The notes under the pieces were generated by a model that saw nothing but the letters and a program-made list of their open reading frames with translations, searched no databases and was not told the origin of the DNA. Shown here piece by piece: positions 1 to 13,600 of a DNA stretch of 64,000 nucleotides. Both the position numbers and the translations under genes were made by a program. The first letter of the stretch is position 1; the number at the start of each line of letters is the position of its first letter. This DNA comes from Lanius collurio (lineage: Eukaryota > Chordata > Aves > Passeriformes > Laniidae): contig JACBWW010000008.1 in assembly GCA_020086605.1 (NCBI GenBank), forward strand, positions 15,962,720 through 16,026,719. Direction: 5' to 3'.

Positions 1-1648
1 ATAATAATATATCCTTTGTTATACATTAAAAGGTTACTACATTAACTATAGCTAAGCTATAGTTAAAAATTTGGCCTCAGTCAAATGTGAAATTCCTGTT
101 TTCAAGATTATGTCTCCTCTGCTATTTGAACTGGTAATGTATTTTATGTGCTTGTCAGAATTAACTTTTTTCCTTCAAATGACAGTGGCATTTATACTGA
201 GACCTAGAGCTCCAGGAAAGATGATATGGACTTGCTTTACTGGGTTTATTTTTCTCCAATATGCTCTGTCCTAATTCTGTGCACACTAAATCCAGTCCTG
301 CTCTTGATTGAGTTACTTTTATGGTTTTCATTCAGGATAGGTTGTTTTGAATGTGACTATATTGAGCACATCAGACCAATACACGTAGCTCATAAAGTTT
401 TCTCCATCTCCTGACTTCTACTCTATTCTGAATCTCTAGTTCTTCAACCCCACTGTCAAAATATGTCACATATGACTTGCATTTTACCTGACCACTTTTT
501 CCATATGATCACAAGTTGACCTTATCCTCTTGGCTATTCCTTTTTGGAAGCATTGTCAAGACCAATTTTTGTATCTCTCAGATGATAGGGATTATGATCC
601 TGCATGAACCCACTGTATCCGCTACCCCTCAGCATTTTGGAGCTTACTCCTAAGGCCAGTAAATTTGTCACTAGGAAACCCCCTGAAGCACTCAGCAGAA
701 TTCCTTGATCACTTGTTTTTCATGACTGTGCCCTTCATATCTGAAAAAACATGGTTGTTGCATTAGTCACCCACTCCTACTGTAGACCATGCTGAGAGGC
801 ACTACTCTCTCTTTAGGAAAGTGATTAATTTTAAACAGATGTCTTTTTCCTATTCAATACTCAACCTAAATTGGTTGTCAAGATAAGTTAATAATTTGCC
901 TATCTCCAGGTAGGTCTTAATCTGACATCTGATAGCAGCTGTCTAAGCCCAGAAGGGAAATTTCCCACAGTAGCAAAATTTTCTGAAAATTTCCCTTTAC
1001 TGCTGTAAGAGTAACAGCTCTTATGGCTCTGCTGGCTTCTGTGTTCAGAATGTACACCGAATCAATGGTGTGGAGTAAACTCTGATTTACAGCTATGGTG
1101 ATTTTTGTCTGCATTACTGCCCCAATGTAGGTACCAACAATGTAGATACAGCATCTTTGCAGTGGTGAAATTACACTGAAAGAGGAAAGTTAGAAAGTGA
1201 AGACAGGGGTGGATCTGCTGTTATTATTTCTACAGTATCCGAGAATTCATATTAGGCTCAGTCAAACATCTTGACTTCCTTTTTACTGACACAAATATCT
1301 CTAATTTGCAGTGAGAAATTAGTTAGGGTTTTCAAAGGAATTTGAAGTACTTACACAAGCTTAATTCAGTTTGCACTGCTGATCCTGCAGACACTGTCAA
1401 GAATCTCACTGTGCTTACAAAAACCAGGGTGGAGAGTTCCTGTTTTCCAGAAGGATTGTCAGGGTTTTGTAAGTATAATTAGTAACACAGAACTCAAATG
1501 TCCCTCCCATTTTCATTAATAAACTTATTACTTGTGTTCAGCCAGTAGCAGTATAGGTGTTAGCATGAATAGGAAGTTTGAAGAGGAAGTGTGAAAAATA
1601 GACTGAAGATAGCATAATGTTGATGGTAATCATTATGCTTCTTTACAG
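1..1648. other. Left flank and probable receptor upstream region
   Basis: I see no exon, transposon or clear promoter here. The short ORFs are AT-rich and without recognisable content. A noncoding first exon of the receptor may lie in or left of this stretch. Confidence 0.4.
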
Positions 1649-1696
1649 AGAAGATGAAGAACTCATTGCTCGCAGCTATCTTTTTAATTGTTAGAG
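1649..1696 (+). CDS. Receptor exon 1: end of 5' UTR, start codon and leader
   Basis: ATG at 1654 opens [14 protein letters not shown], a basic start followed by a hydrophobic core, as in a signal peptide. It is short for one. The exon ends at GAG|GTGAGT in phase 1. The sequence CTTTACAG just before 1649 looks like a splice acceptor, so a noncoding first exon probably lies upstream; if it is not an acceptor, the transcript may begin nearby. Confidence 0.72.
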
Positions 1697-4600
1697 GTGA
1701 GTTTTCATATACTGCGCAACTTGCTGCCGCTTACGAACAGTAAAAATTCTTAATGCTACTCAAGGATGAGGCTGTACCAACAAAATCATGACCGAATTAA
1801 ATTCTGCTCGTAAGAGAAGCAGCTACCAGCAATATTTTTCCTATTTCTTTCGCGATTGTCTTGATCAACAACTTTTGTTTTGTTTTGTTTTGTTTGTTTT
1901 GTTTTGTTTTGTTTTGTGCTGCCCAGACGCCTGCCGCTGCACAGACTGGGACTCTCCGTTCTGCCGGCAGCTGCCAGGTGGGTGGAACGCTCGGGCCCGG
2001 CGCGGTGCCCGCGCTCCCGCGGCCCCTCAGGGCTCCCGCGGCCCCTCAGGGCTCCCGCGGCCCCTCAGGGCTCCCGCGGCCCCTCAGGGCTCCCGCGGCC
2101 CCTCAGGGGTCCTGTCCGCCCCGGGCGCCGCCTGGCGGACGCCGCGCCCCGCTCCCGCCGGGACCCCCGCCGCTCGGAGGCCTCGCCCCAAAGGAAACGC
2201 CCGCCTTTCCCGAAGGGAAAATCCGGCCCGGGCGGCATGGGCAGGCGTGTCTGCGTGATGGCAGGGTGCGCGGGTTAACCCGCACGCCATGAGTGAAAGC
2301 CCACCCAGCGCGTCGCAAATAGCCGCCGTTTAAAAAGACCACGGACCTGTGGTGTTTATGTGTGACGGCTATGTGCTCTCCATTTAACTGAGAAATTACT
2401 GATGCTGGCGAGAAGGAGCAGTGCTACACATTTTAATAGCGAGTATTACAAAGCAGTGGGTGGTCATCTAATGTACTTTGTGCTGGATTTATTGTAGGCA
2501 GAAACATCTTGCTTGCTAACAAACACAGCAGAGATGACAGGTTCTTGAGTACACAGTGACACTGGGCAAGACATTTGCAGGAGGACTGTGTTTTTCTGAA
2601 ATTAGCCATGAATAATTTTCTAGTCATTGCAATTAACCTGCCAGACTGTGCTCCACTAAATCATTAGTGAGAACACCAGATGCACAGGAAAAAAAAAAAA
2701 ACCAAAGTTCTTGAGTGAAAAAAAATTAAAGGTGAGACTTTGTTTGTTGGTTTGGGAGGTCTTTTAGTAGAGAAAGTGAACTCTCTTTTCTTTAGAACAA
2801 AGACATTTTTTTCTTTCTTTGCATAGTGCTTGGTGCACAGTCATGATACAGCACTAGTACCATGCTAGGTCTGGGAAAAATTAATAATATACATGTTAAG
2901 CTGGAGCAGTACAATAAAACAAAGAAAGCAATAGAATAAAAATGAATGTGCATGCAGATACTGATATCCACAAACAGGACGAGTGAAAATGAAAGTGTGT
3001 AAGATTCATCATAATCATCTGGAGAAAGTAATGTAGAACTTCAGTATCCTGGGAGCAGGGTAAGGTATTGGGGTGTTAGTTGAGCTAATATACTATTTCC
3101 ACACATGAAATCTACTATTTTTCCTTGTCTGCTCTAATACCATAATCTCATAGAGAAAGACAGGGAGGGTTTGTAAAATTAAAACCTGAGGAACAATACA
3201 ACCTCTGTTCCTCTGTAAGCAAAGACAGGTCTGCAATATTTAGACATCACACGGATCTGAATTAATAGAACTGTTAGTTCACATAGTTTCAGGAGCAGTA
3301 TATTACCCATGTATTGACATGAAGTATTACAGTAGTTCCAAAAACCTTTTGTTTTCAGATGTTTCTTCAAAACAACAATAAACAAACACTAAGTAAGTGT
3401 AAGGTTTAATTCAGAGTAAAAAAGAGAAGAATGTGAGAGCTGTTGCTGTTTTCCCTGCTGTTGACAGACACCATGTTCATGGGTGAGGAGGCCAAGATGT
3501 GGTTTGGTGGCCAGACTAGAAAAGCAAAGAATTCTCTAATTTTTCACATTGCTACAGAAACAAAGAAGACATGATCTCCACCTTCCTGAGAGGAACCTGT
3601 ACACACCTGAACTGATGCAGCATAACTTTATTAGAAAAACATTATTTGTTCAATATGAGAAAAGAAGTGTCATAAGGTGAGGGTATTAAAGTCAGTGCTA
3701 TACTCATTTGACACACTTTTTTCCCCAAAAGATCTTTTAACTTGAACATGTATCTGTCATCTCAATGATGAAAAGACTGCAGAGGATACTTTGAAAGTCA
3801 GGTTGTAGGAAGAAATGAGGAAAAGAGAACTGATCTTTTATCTCATAACCTAGGTTATAAAACACCATAACTATGCTACAACACTAACTCCAGACATACA
3901 CATATTTACTTATCACATAGCAAAACATTTCTTATTCAAGATTGATAGGCCTATTGGCAACTTGTTAAACCTAACAGATATGAAGGACATGTGACTCTAC
4001 TCATTAGGAAAAATTCACCTTAAGCATCCCATGCCTGTTGAGATCCTTGTCTACTTTCCTGAACAATAACAACAACAAAAAAATCTGAATCCTTTTTGAA
4101 ATTCCTTTAGGTGGTACTTCGAAACACCATGACTGATTCTTCTGAACTAGTAGTTCAGACACAAATGACACAAAGCAAAAGAACAGTCATATTTTATCAT
4201 TACCATTTCTGATAAGACATTTTTGAAATACTGAGGTAAGCTTAACCGCTAAAGACAAAAAACAAGTTCCTTTGATAAAGTTATCAGTGTTTAATTTCAT
4301 GTCAGCTGAAAAAGGGACTGTTCAGATGCAAAATAAGCCCTATACTTCTCTTTAAAAAAATAATAGCAAGTAATTTAGTACATAAACTTATGCTCCTCCT
4401 GTTTTATAACATGGTCTTTATAGAGCTGGCAGCATGAAAGTAATATTGGTTTTATCCAGCAATAATGCATTGTTCAGATAGTAATGGCTGATGGGTTGGA
4501 GGCAATTCTGGGGTCTAGTCGACCAGTTCTAACCTGGTTTATATTTGGTTTCATTACTCATAGTCCCTTTGAGTCAGTTAATGGTTGCCTGTGATAGGTC

Positions 4601-7600
4601 TTTTCCAGTGCACATGTTTTCATCTTCCAGACTGGGACAATGACTTGGTGTGCTACAAAGAACTGAGTGAGGATCTAACCTGTACCTGGCTGCCCTTACC
4701 TAGTGCTCCAAATACAGTTAATTATACCATATATTTAAAATGGTAAGTCTGAAAAGTAATCTCAGAAAACAAAAAGCTCTTATTGCTCTAAGATGTGATT
4801 CCCATCTGCCAGAGTTTTGCTCCAGTGTATTTCATCACATTATAAGTTGTTACACAATGCTGGTTAATATCTTTCATCATTTCCAATCAATACCTCTTGA
4901 TTTGGGAGAGCTTGGTAAGAGAGTGGTAGGTTGATCTTGGCTAGATGTCACAATAGCTGTTCTATCTCTCCCCTCCTCAGCCCAACAGGGTGCAGAAAAT
5001 ATTAAAAAGGCTCATGGGTAGAGATAAGGACAGGAATAGATCACTCAGCAGTTACCGTCATGGGCAAAACAGACCTGACTTGGGAAAATGAATTTAATTT
5101 ATTAACATTCAAATCAGAGTAGAGTAATGAGAAATACAGCTAAAACTTGAAACATCTCCCTGCCTGCCCTCCCCCCCGCCCCGCTTTCTTTCTTACTGAG
5201 CTTAACTTTTCTCCTGAATTCTCTACCTCCTCTCCGCCAGCATTGTGGGTGGACAGGAAATGGGGTTGTGGTCCAGTCCATCACACGTTGTGTCTGTCAC
5301 TTCTTTCTCTTCTGATTCTTTTGCTGGTCCAGCATAGGGATCCTCCCACAGGAGGATGGGATCCTCCCATGACGAACTTCTCCAACATGAGTTCTTCCCA
5401 TTGGGCTGCAGTTCTTCATTAACTGCTCCAGTGTTAACCCTTCCCTCTGGTGCTGGCCCTTCAAGAACAGTCTGCTCCGTAGCAAGTCCCTCATGGGGTC
5501 ACAAGCCCTGCCAGCAAACCTGCTCCAGCGTGGACTCCTCTCTGCTGCTCTCACAGCTGTGCAGCTGTTGTGCAGCAGCTTTTCCCATCTTTAAAATACA
5601 TTATCCCAGAGGCACTACCACCATGGCTGATGGGCTCAGCCTTGGTCAGCAGCAGGTCTGTCCTGGAGGTAGCTAGAACTGGCTTTGTTGGACATGGTGA
5701 AAGCTTATTGCAGCTTCTCATAGAAGCCACCTCTATACCAAACTGCTCCCCTGCTCCCAAAACCCAATACAAAGTCATTATACATGTTACCATGCCTCCA
5801 ACACACTGTTTAGAATATTATTGCCAAAGATCAGCTTAATCAATTACCTTTATTAGCAACTATTGACTTCCACTGTCTATTCAACACAGATGCATTCAAT
5901 GTAAAAAAAAAGAATTAAAACAAAACACACAAACATAAACAGACACTTTAAGTTTTTATTTTATGTATTTTGTATTTTGCTATAGCATGTACCCAAGGAG
6001 ATGTCAGATGCTGGCATACCTTCTGGTAATTGTGAATTATCAAGTAGTGGTTTAACAGATGAAATGAACTTGTAGGGTTAATCTTGAATTGATTACCTCA
6101 AATACTGTGTCTTCAGTTGCAGCTGCAATACAAAATTCAATTGCCTCATTTTATATCTAGATGTTTGGAAACTCCTGTGAGATTAGGGGCATGTTCAGAA
6201 ACAGAGATGTGAGATCAGAAGCCATGATCTTTGCCATGAGACCATATCATGGGGTACATAGGGTACAGCACTGTGTGCCGTTGGTAAATTCTGATATTCA
6301 TTGCTGATTATTTTGCCGCAAACCACTCCTTGTCATTAAAAATGAGCTGTGGTTAGAAGCATCTCCTAAAGCTAAGAAAATGTCACTACACTGGGAAATT
6401 CCCCAGGGTGATCATCTTCATATTGCAGAGGAGCAAAGCAACCACCTCAAGGCTGAGCCTACTCCCCCCAACACCTTTGGTATGTTCTCACTGGAGGTAG
6501 CAGCAGGCACCAACTTGCAAGAAGCATCAAATCCCACTGCATTAGCCATCTTGCCTCTTGGGAAGTTAAAGAGTCACAATTTTTTGGAAGGGCAGAAACA
6601 TTTGTGAAACAGCTCTGTTTCTGTAGAGATGTTATCAGATAAAATACATGTAAGCTAGTTGCTCTCAAAATCCTAAGCCAAAACCAGAGTGTGCCGTTCC
6701 CAGGCTGCAGGGTTGATGTCACAAATAGACAAGGCAGAAAAAAAGAATGAAAGAGGAGGCCAGTGGGAGAAGAGGGAGAAAATTCCCTGGCAGAGATGCT
6801 GATTGTTCCAAGTTGGAGGAAAAAAAAAAAAAAAAAAAAAGCACACTTGAAAAGGCTTTTGTCTTGCCTAGAAGAGGGCATCACCCCTTCCTGCATGTAA
6901 CATCAGTTTGACGTTGTAATTGTTCCTTGTCCTTGCTCCTTATGATTTAGTTGTCAGGAAGAAAAAGATTAAAGATAAAACACTCCCACAGAAAAGTTCC
7001 AACCAAGAACTCAAAATCATGCTACAAAATTTTAATTGCTGATTCACACCTAGTCTGAAGCAGAAGACAAGAAAACCTTCAAGTAGTTTTTTTCAGTTAT
7101 TAAATATTGAATGTGCGTAATTTAATACTTGAAATGCATAGCAAGGTAATTAATATGTTAACCCATCTCTTTAAGGACATTGAACTTGCACAATTCTAAC
7201 CTTGGGAAAATTTTTCCTATGTGTGGCAGAGATTAAATGAGAGAGACAGGGAAAAAAATAGGCAGCAAAGTTGTATGTAAGGCATTAAAACTCTTGGAGT
7301 TCCTGTGTTGTGTGCATTAGATATACCAGGAGAAATCTACAGGGCTGAGGACTAAGGTGACATTTAATTATCTCTGTCAAACTCTGATGCTTTGCAGGAA
7401 CAGAAGTCAGAAGCCAGGCATATAACTCATAAGAGGTTTTTCATAACTTTATGGTAATTTAGATTCACGTAACTGGGAAATTATGTTGTTCAAAAGGAAT
7501 TTGTGTGCCCCTGAGATAGATGACAAGACTTTATGAAATAATTTCTAACCTAATTTTATACCTCCAAAATGCTCTATATATCCCACTGTAAGTACAAAAG

Positions 7601-10600
7601 AAGGTCATATGGATCTTGTTGTATCATGCTACAGCTTACAAGTTTAAGGAATTCAACAGTTCTCCACCACACAAGGCAAGGATTTGCATGTTTAAATTTG
7701 CTAGTTACTGGGGCACTGGAATTAATCTTGCTGTTTCAAGCTGCTCAAGGTGAACCTTCAAGTTTCCAGATGTGGAATTATGTGTAGAAGTATCTGGAAA
7801 GCTATCAATTGCTGTAAAGTCACTTTCTTGGACAGAGGAGGAACTATAATTCAATGAAATGTTTTTCATTCTGCTTCCTTTTCTCTGAAGGAACAAGATA
7901 CGAAAACTTTTTCAACGAAACACATCATTGCCTTTCATCACAATAGAACGAAAGAATCTCTACATTGAGAGATCTGCTTCCATTTGGATAGCAGTGAATT
8001 ATGCCCATGACACCTGTGCAAAAGGAAAGAACATTTCCGTTTTACCAAGCCAAGCAGGTACAACATCTTCACAAGTTGTGTTACTGCAGTGCTCAGCTAA
8101 AGCTGTAGTCTTTAAAGATTATTTCCAAAATTTCAGCTCCCAAAATACTCTCATTATTTTTACTGATTCAGAGACCTAAAATGCAGTTTGACTTCCTTAA
8201 ATAAAATTAGTAACAGAAGTCTGTCAGCTTTTACAGGAGGAGGGCTTTACTTAAAATATTTTGCTGTAATGTTTAATATTCATATCCAGAAAAATATATA
8301 GTAATATATGTGTACTTAACCAGCTTTCCGTGCTCTCTTTGATGGTTTTCTGAATTTCTTTACATTGTTTCACAAAGAGAGATTGACTCAACACTGTGCA
8401 CCTAAGGAATCCATGATATAGGGCATTAGAATTTTGAGAAACCTTTTCAAAATTCAGCTCTTCTCTAAAGCCATTTACCTATTACACAGTGCTACAAAGA
8501 AGATATGAAAAAAGCAGCCCTATTTACATCCCTTAAGATGTTTGTTTAAAGATTCTCTACCTATCTGGTCACTGAAATAATGTTAAAAGCTTCCCAAAAT
8601 TTCACCTGCTTAGCCTAATCATGTTCCAAGAAAAACCTATGTTTCCCACTGCTGGTGCTACAACCCAAATTACTGCTATGACCTTTACTGGACACTTTTG
8701 GCCACCTTGTGTTTATTGAAGAGAAAGATGAAAATATATTTGCACTTACTGAAATTTAAAGATATTCTGGATATTTTTAATTCATGATTACAGGTATTTT
8801 TGACATTTTGATTAGTAACTGCTTAGAAAAAAAATGTTCCTGAAATTAGTAGAAGCATTCACAAAAGAAAGGCAAGAGGAACAACTGTATTTTGCTGATA
8901 CCATAAAGATTTAGTAATTATTCATTTCTAGGGTTTTTTGAAGTCTTACAGTGTTCAGTATTGTGTGCCAAGTCTTTCAATTTTTAAAGACCACACTTGA
9001 CAGCCGTAATTACCAAAGCTTTCCTGCTTCTCTTACACTTTTAACAGCTGTATATCCCCCATTTTAGGAAAGTGCTTGTTACCATCTAACATAAGTGCTT
9101 ATCAGATCACAAACCAACTGATAATAAAGTGGGACCGGACCACAGCTCATACATCGTATGAGCTGAGATACAGAGAGGCAATCTCAGAAGCCACTCCATG
9201 GACACTGGTAAGTACTTCCAGATGAAGAGTCACAGGAGATCATAAGGTGCCTCAATATCTGCACATGATACATGCAGCACAAGGATTGCAAGGCAGCACA
9301 GCAAGGAGTCACTTGGTAGGTAGATCGCATTAAGCCACCTTAGTTTGGTTCTAACAAATAGTGAAATGTTTGGGAAAGAAGGAATTATAGTTTTAAACAG
9401 AGTAAAATATAACCGCATGTCATCAGGTTCATTAATGTACCAGTGAGATGCTACAACTATCAGTGATGCAAAAGCTAAGTATCAGAAATGCCATGCAAAC
9501 TCAGATCCAAATTGTACTGTCAGCAATTTACAATATTACTCTCTATCTGGTAACATTGCATTTTCAAATAGATTAGAGATCAGAGAGCTTTGTTTTTAAG
9601 GTAATAATTCATATCTTAAACACCTTTGGTTTGTGTCAATATTCCAGATTTTCTTCTTTGAAAAGGAGAGAAATAATTTCTCTGCAATACAGGTAGAGAA
9701 TCATGGAAATTTTTGTGTTGGAAGGGACCTTGAAGATCATCTAGTTCCAACCTGCCCTGCCATGTGCAGGACCACTCTCTACTAGACCAGGCTGCCCCAT
9801 TCAAACTGGCCTTGAACACACCCAGAAATGGAGCATCCACATCTTCCCTGGGCAACCTGTTTCCATGCCTCGTCACCCTAATAGTAAAGAATTTTTTTCC
9901 TAAAATCTGATCTAAACTTACTCTCTTTCAGGTTACAGCCATTACCCCTTGTCATGTCTTTATATGCTCTTGTAAATAGTCTTGCCCCATCTTTCCTGTA
10001 AGTTGTCTTCCAATACTGGAAGGCAACAATTAGGTCTCCCCAAAACCTTCTCTTTTCCAGACTGAACTGAAAGATTCTCCCCAGTTCTCTAAGCGTTTCC
10101 TCACAGGAGAAGTACTCCGTCCCACTGAACAATTTGGTTCCTTTGGATTCATTTCAACAGGTCCATGTCCTGCCTCTGCTGAGGACCCTGTCCCTAAAAA
10201 CTGGGAAATTCTCCATCAAATTTGTAGGTTAGAAAGTCAGCATTGCTTCATTAGCAGTGCTGAATGCATGGGTAATTCTCTTCAAAGCATGCATGCCCAG
10301 TAAGCTAAGAGACCAGGTTATATTCCTGAAACTATGGTATTTCCTGAATACATGCATATATGCTAATTATTTCCACTTGTTTGGATATGGTTCCAGATCT
10401 TCTGACGAATCTTTTCTCCTTGGGTGTATCTCAAATATGTCATCAGGTCATGATGTACTTCTCTTATCATTCTTTGCTCTGACGCACAATCCTTGCTCTC
10501 AAAACTGAGATATTAGTTAGTACATATTAATCACTGATAGAAGTAAACAAGAAAGCATTAGTTGGAACAAGTTTATTTGTCACAGATGTAGGGAGTTAGC

Positions 10601-13600
10601 ACAAGGCTACATTAATCTCTAGTATTTCTGCTAAGCACTCTATGTACAAAATTAAGCACTAACAATGAATGTAGGAGTCATATTCTATTGTGCTAAAGTT
10701 AAAAAATTTTCCAGCATCTTCCTCCATTGCTGCATAGACATCTTACAGGACTGTTCAGTAACAACCCCAGAGCTGGATGCAGCACTGCAGGTGGGGTCTC
10801 AGGAGAGCAGAGGGGCAGAATCCCCTCCCTGGCCCCGCTGGCCACGCTGCTTTGGATGCAGCCCAGGACACGTTTGGCTCTCTGGGCTGGGAGTGCCCAT
10901 GGCTGGGTCATGTCCAGCCTCTCACCCACCAGCACCCCAAAGTCCTTCTGGGCAGGGCTGCTCTGATCTATTCATCCCCAGCCAGGTGCAGCACCAGCAC
11001 TCAGTGTTGTTAAACCACATGAGGTTCCCATGGTCTACCTCTGGTGCCCGTCCAGGTCCCTCTGGATGACATCCTACCCTTCAGGAGTGCCAACAGCACC
11101 ACTCAGCTTGGGGTCATCTGCAAATTTGCGGAGGGTGCACTTGACACCTCCATATCATTAACGAAGATATTAAATAACACTGGTCACATCCACTATGGAC
11201 CACTGATGGACACCACTTGTCAGTGATGTCCACTGGGATTCTGAGCCAATGACCACTACCCTCTGGATGCGACCATCCAACCACTTCCTGATCCATGTAA
11301 CAGTTTACCCATCAAATCCATCACTATCCCATTTGGAGACCAGTTCTAGATACCTTTTAGGACATGAAATATAGCACAGCAACAGGGCAGTACAAAACTA
11401 GAGGGAATAAGTAAGATACGGAAAATGAGTCATAATTTCAGTAATGTCTGCATGTAGCAGCAATGACTGCTTATGCTGCCCCTTCCCCTTCAGATATCAA
11501 GCTAAGGTTTCTCCAGCAGGCAGGCACATATGCATGATTTGTATCATTAAGTTCCTGAAATTGCCTGTTTTTCAAACTCTGTTATTTACGTATGTGTTAA
11601 TCTAGTTTTAAATATGTGTTTATCAAGTACAACAAAACCCCAAGAAAACTGTATAAATAGCAACAGTTCCCACTTCTTGGGAAACTCTGCTCTCCTCGAA
11701 GTCTCTTTTCTTCTTTTTTACTACAAAAATCTCCCTTACCTTTTATCTCAGAAAACTATTCCTATTTCTCTCATAGCTGACTGTCAGTTTGTTTAGTCAC
11801 TTCATAGGAGGTACTTTGAGGGGCCCATGTAAGAAAGGTTTTACCTCAGTACAAAGAATGTGCAGGTCTTGGAAGGGTCCCATTGTTCATTTGCATACAA
11901 TTCCTAGACCATCCTAGGGCAGTCAGTTACCCAGGCATGGCCCACCCAGTAGTGCCATAGATAGATAACGATGTGCAGACTGACTGGCACACGGCATGTG
12001 GAAGAGCAGAGGTTTAAGAGCAGTACAAATGCATGCTCTGCAGGTTCTGGAGACGGGAGATGAAAGATACACAAGAGTACTGTGAAGGACTAGTAGAGGC
12101 AGCCAGCCAGGGTGATACGAATGACTGAGGACTACAGGTCATAAATATTCATTATCTGCCAGGTTCCAACTAATCCTGTGAATTTAGTCTGTAATCTCTT
12201 CCTAATCATGTGAACATAGGCTACACTTGCAGCTGAGTGAGTTATGGCCACACATGCACAGAAGATGTATAAAGCTAGTGTTTATCAAGAGTATGTAAAT
12301 GTACCTGTAATATAATTTAACATTTGGATTTTAAATCCATTCTACTTCCTTCTTGTTCTATAGAGATTTGGAGTCTTTCTATAGTATTGTGCTTAGTTTT
12401 ACAACCAAGCATTTTCTATTAGCAAAATTATATGAAGTTGTCATGGTCAGAGTAATACTCTTCACTCATAATAAAGAAGTAGCAATTGTTTATTGATATA
12501 AAACAGAACTGTAGCAAAGTTTGATAATAAATGTGGCAGACATTTAACAAGAGTAGATGGCAAGGAGCACTTGATTACTTTGTAGAGGATAGTGTCAGAC
12601 AGAACTGTTAGGGAGATCTTTCATTTGGGTTATGATGCTTAGAAAGGCTCCCCTTGCATTCTAAAATTCTTTTCAGAGCCCCTAAGAGGCTAGTTACTTC
12701 CAGATCCAGACTTAGTCTCAGACTTGGTCAACAGTTTATGCCTGAAGGATTATATGTGGACAATCAATCCTTTGTATCACTTAAGTGACATTTAAAATTT
12801 TCAGTGTATTAACTTCTGAGTCACTTAGCAAGTATCTGGGATGAAAATTCTATCAACCTTGAGGAGTAGCCTTAAGAGGTGTCCCTACTCAAGAGATACT
12901 GTTGTATAGCCCACTGCTGTGCAGAAGAGCTCAAGAGGCTGTGGGCTCTCCACTATTTAAGGGGTAAGATGAGTCACTTAAAGGCATATATATATGCTCA
13001 CTTCAGATATTAATTTCTTCCAAAGTTGACTTGAACCTTAACCAGCACTACAGTTAGGTGGATGAACTGCTCAAATTAGCCCTTGTCTTTCGTGTTATCT
13101 GTCTGCCCTGAATTGACTTTGAGACTGATGATGGTCCAGACACATCTGTAATGACTGCTGATTATGGTTATCACTCGAGCAGGATTACAAGAAATAAGGA
13201 GCAGGATGGAGGGGAAGGAGAAGGGAGGGAGGTGAGCACACTGCCACAGAAGTTAATTAATTAACTTATTAATTAGAAAATAAAGTACTGCCAAAATTGA
13301 AAGAGAGGAGTGGGTCACCTTGCAGTGGGGCTTTTTTTTTTTTTAGGGAGGTTTTAGGAAAAAGTTTAAGCAATAACTACAGTTTTCTATTGTATTTTCT
13401 ATTATCTTCTCTGTATTTTTCAGCTCGGGGTTTTTCTTAGACCTGGGTGATATCTTTGTTTAAAGAAAAACTCCGTTCTCTGTACAGTTACTGGGACTCC
13501 AGTGCTGTCATCAGCTGCAGATACTCATCACTTCTGCAGTACCAAGGCATTAGGCAGCCACCCTTTCAATCCAGTCGAGGTCTGTAAGACATCAGTCATG

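Noticed and set aside
2013..2107. Possible CRISPR-like array
   Set aside because: The five units abut with no spacers, in a bird intron. It is a minisatellite.
1788..2342. Overlapping Pro/Arg/Ala-rich ORFs on both strands
   Set aside because: They arise from the GC-rich island and the 19-bp repeat, occur in several frames at once and resemble no protein.
5147..5839. Several ORFs on both strands
   Set aside because: They all lie within a solo LTR, which has no coding role.
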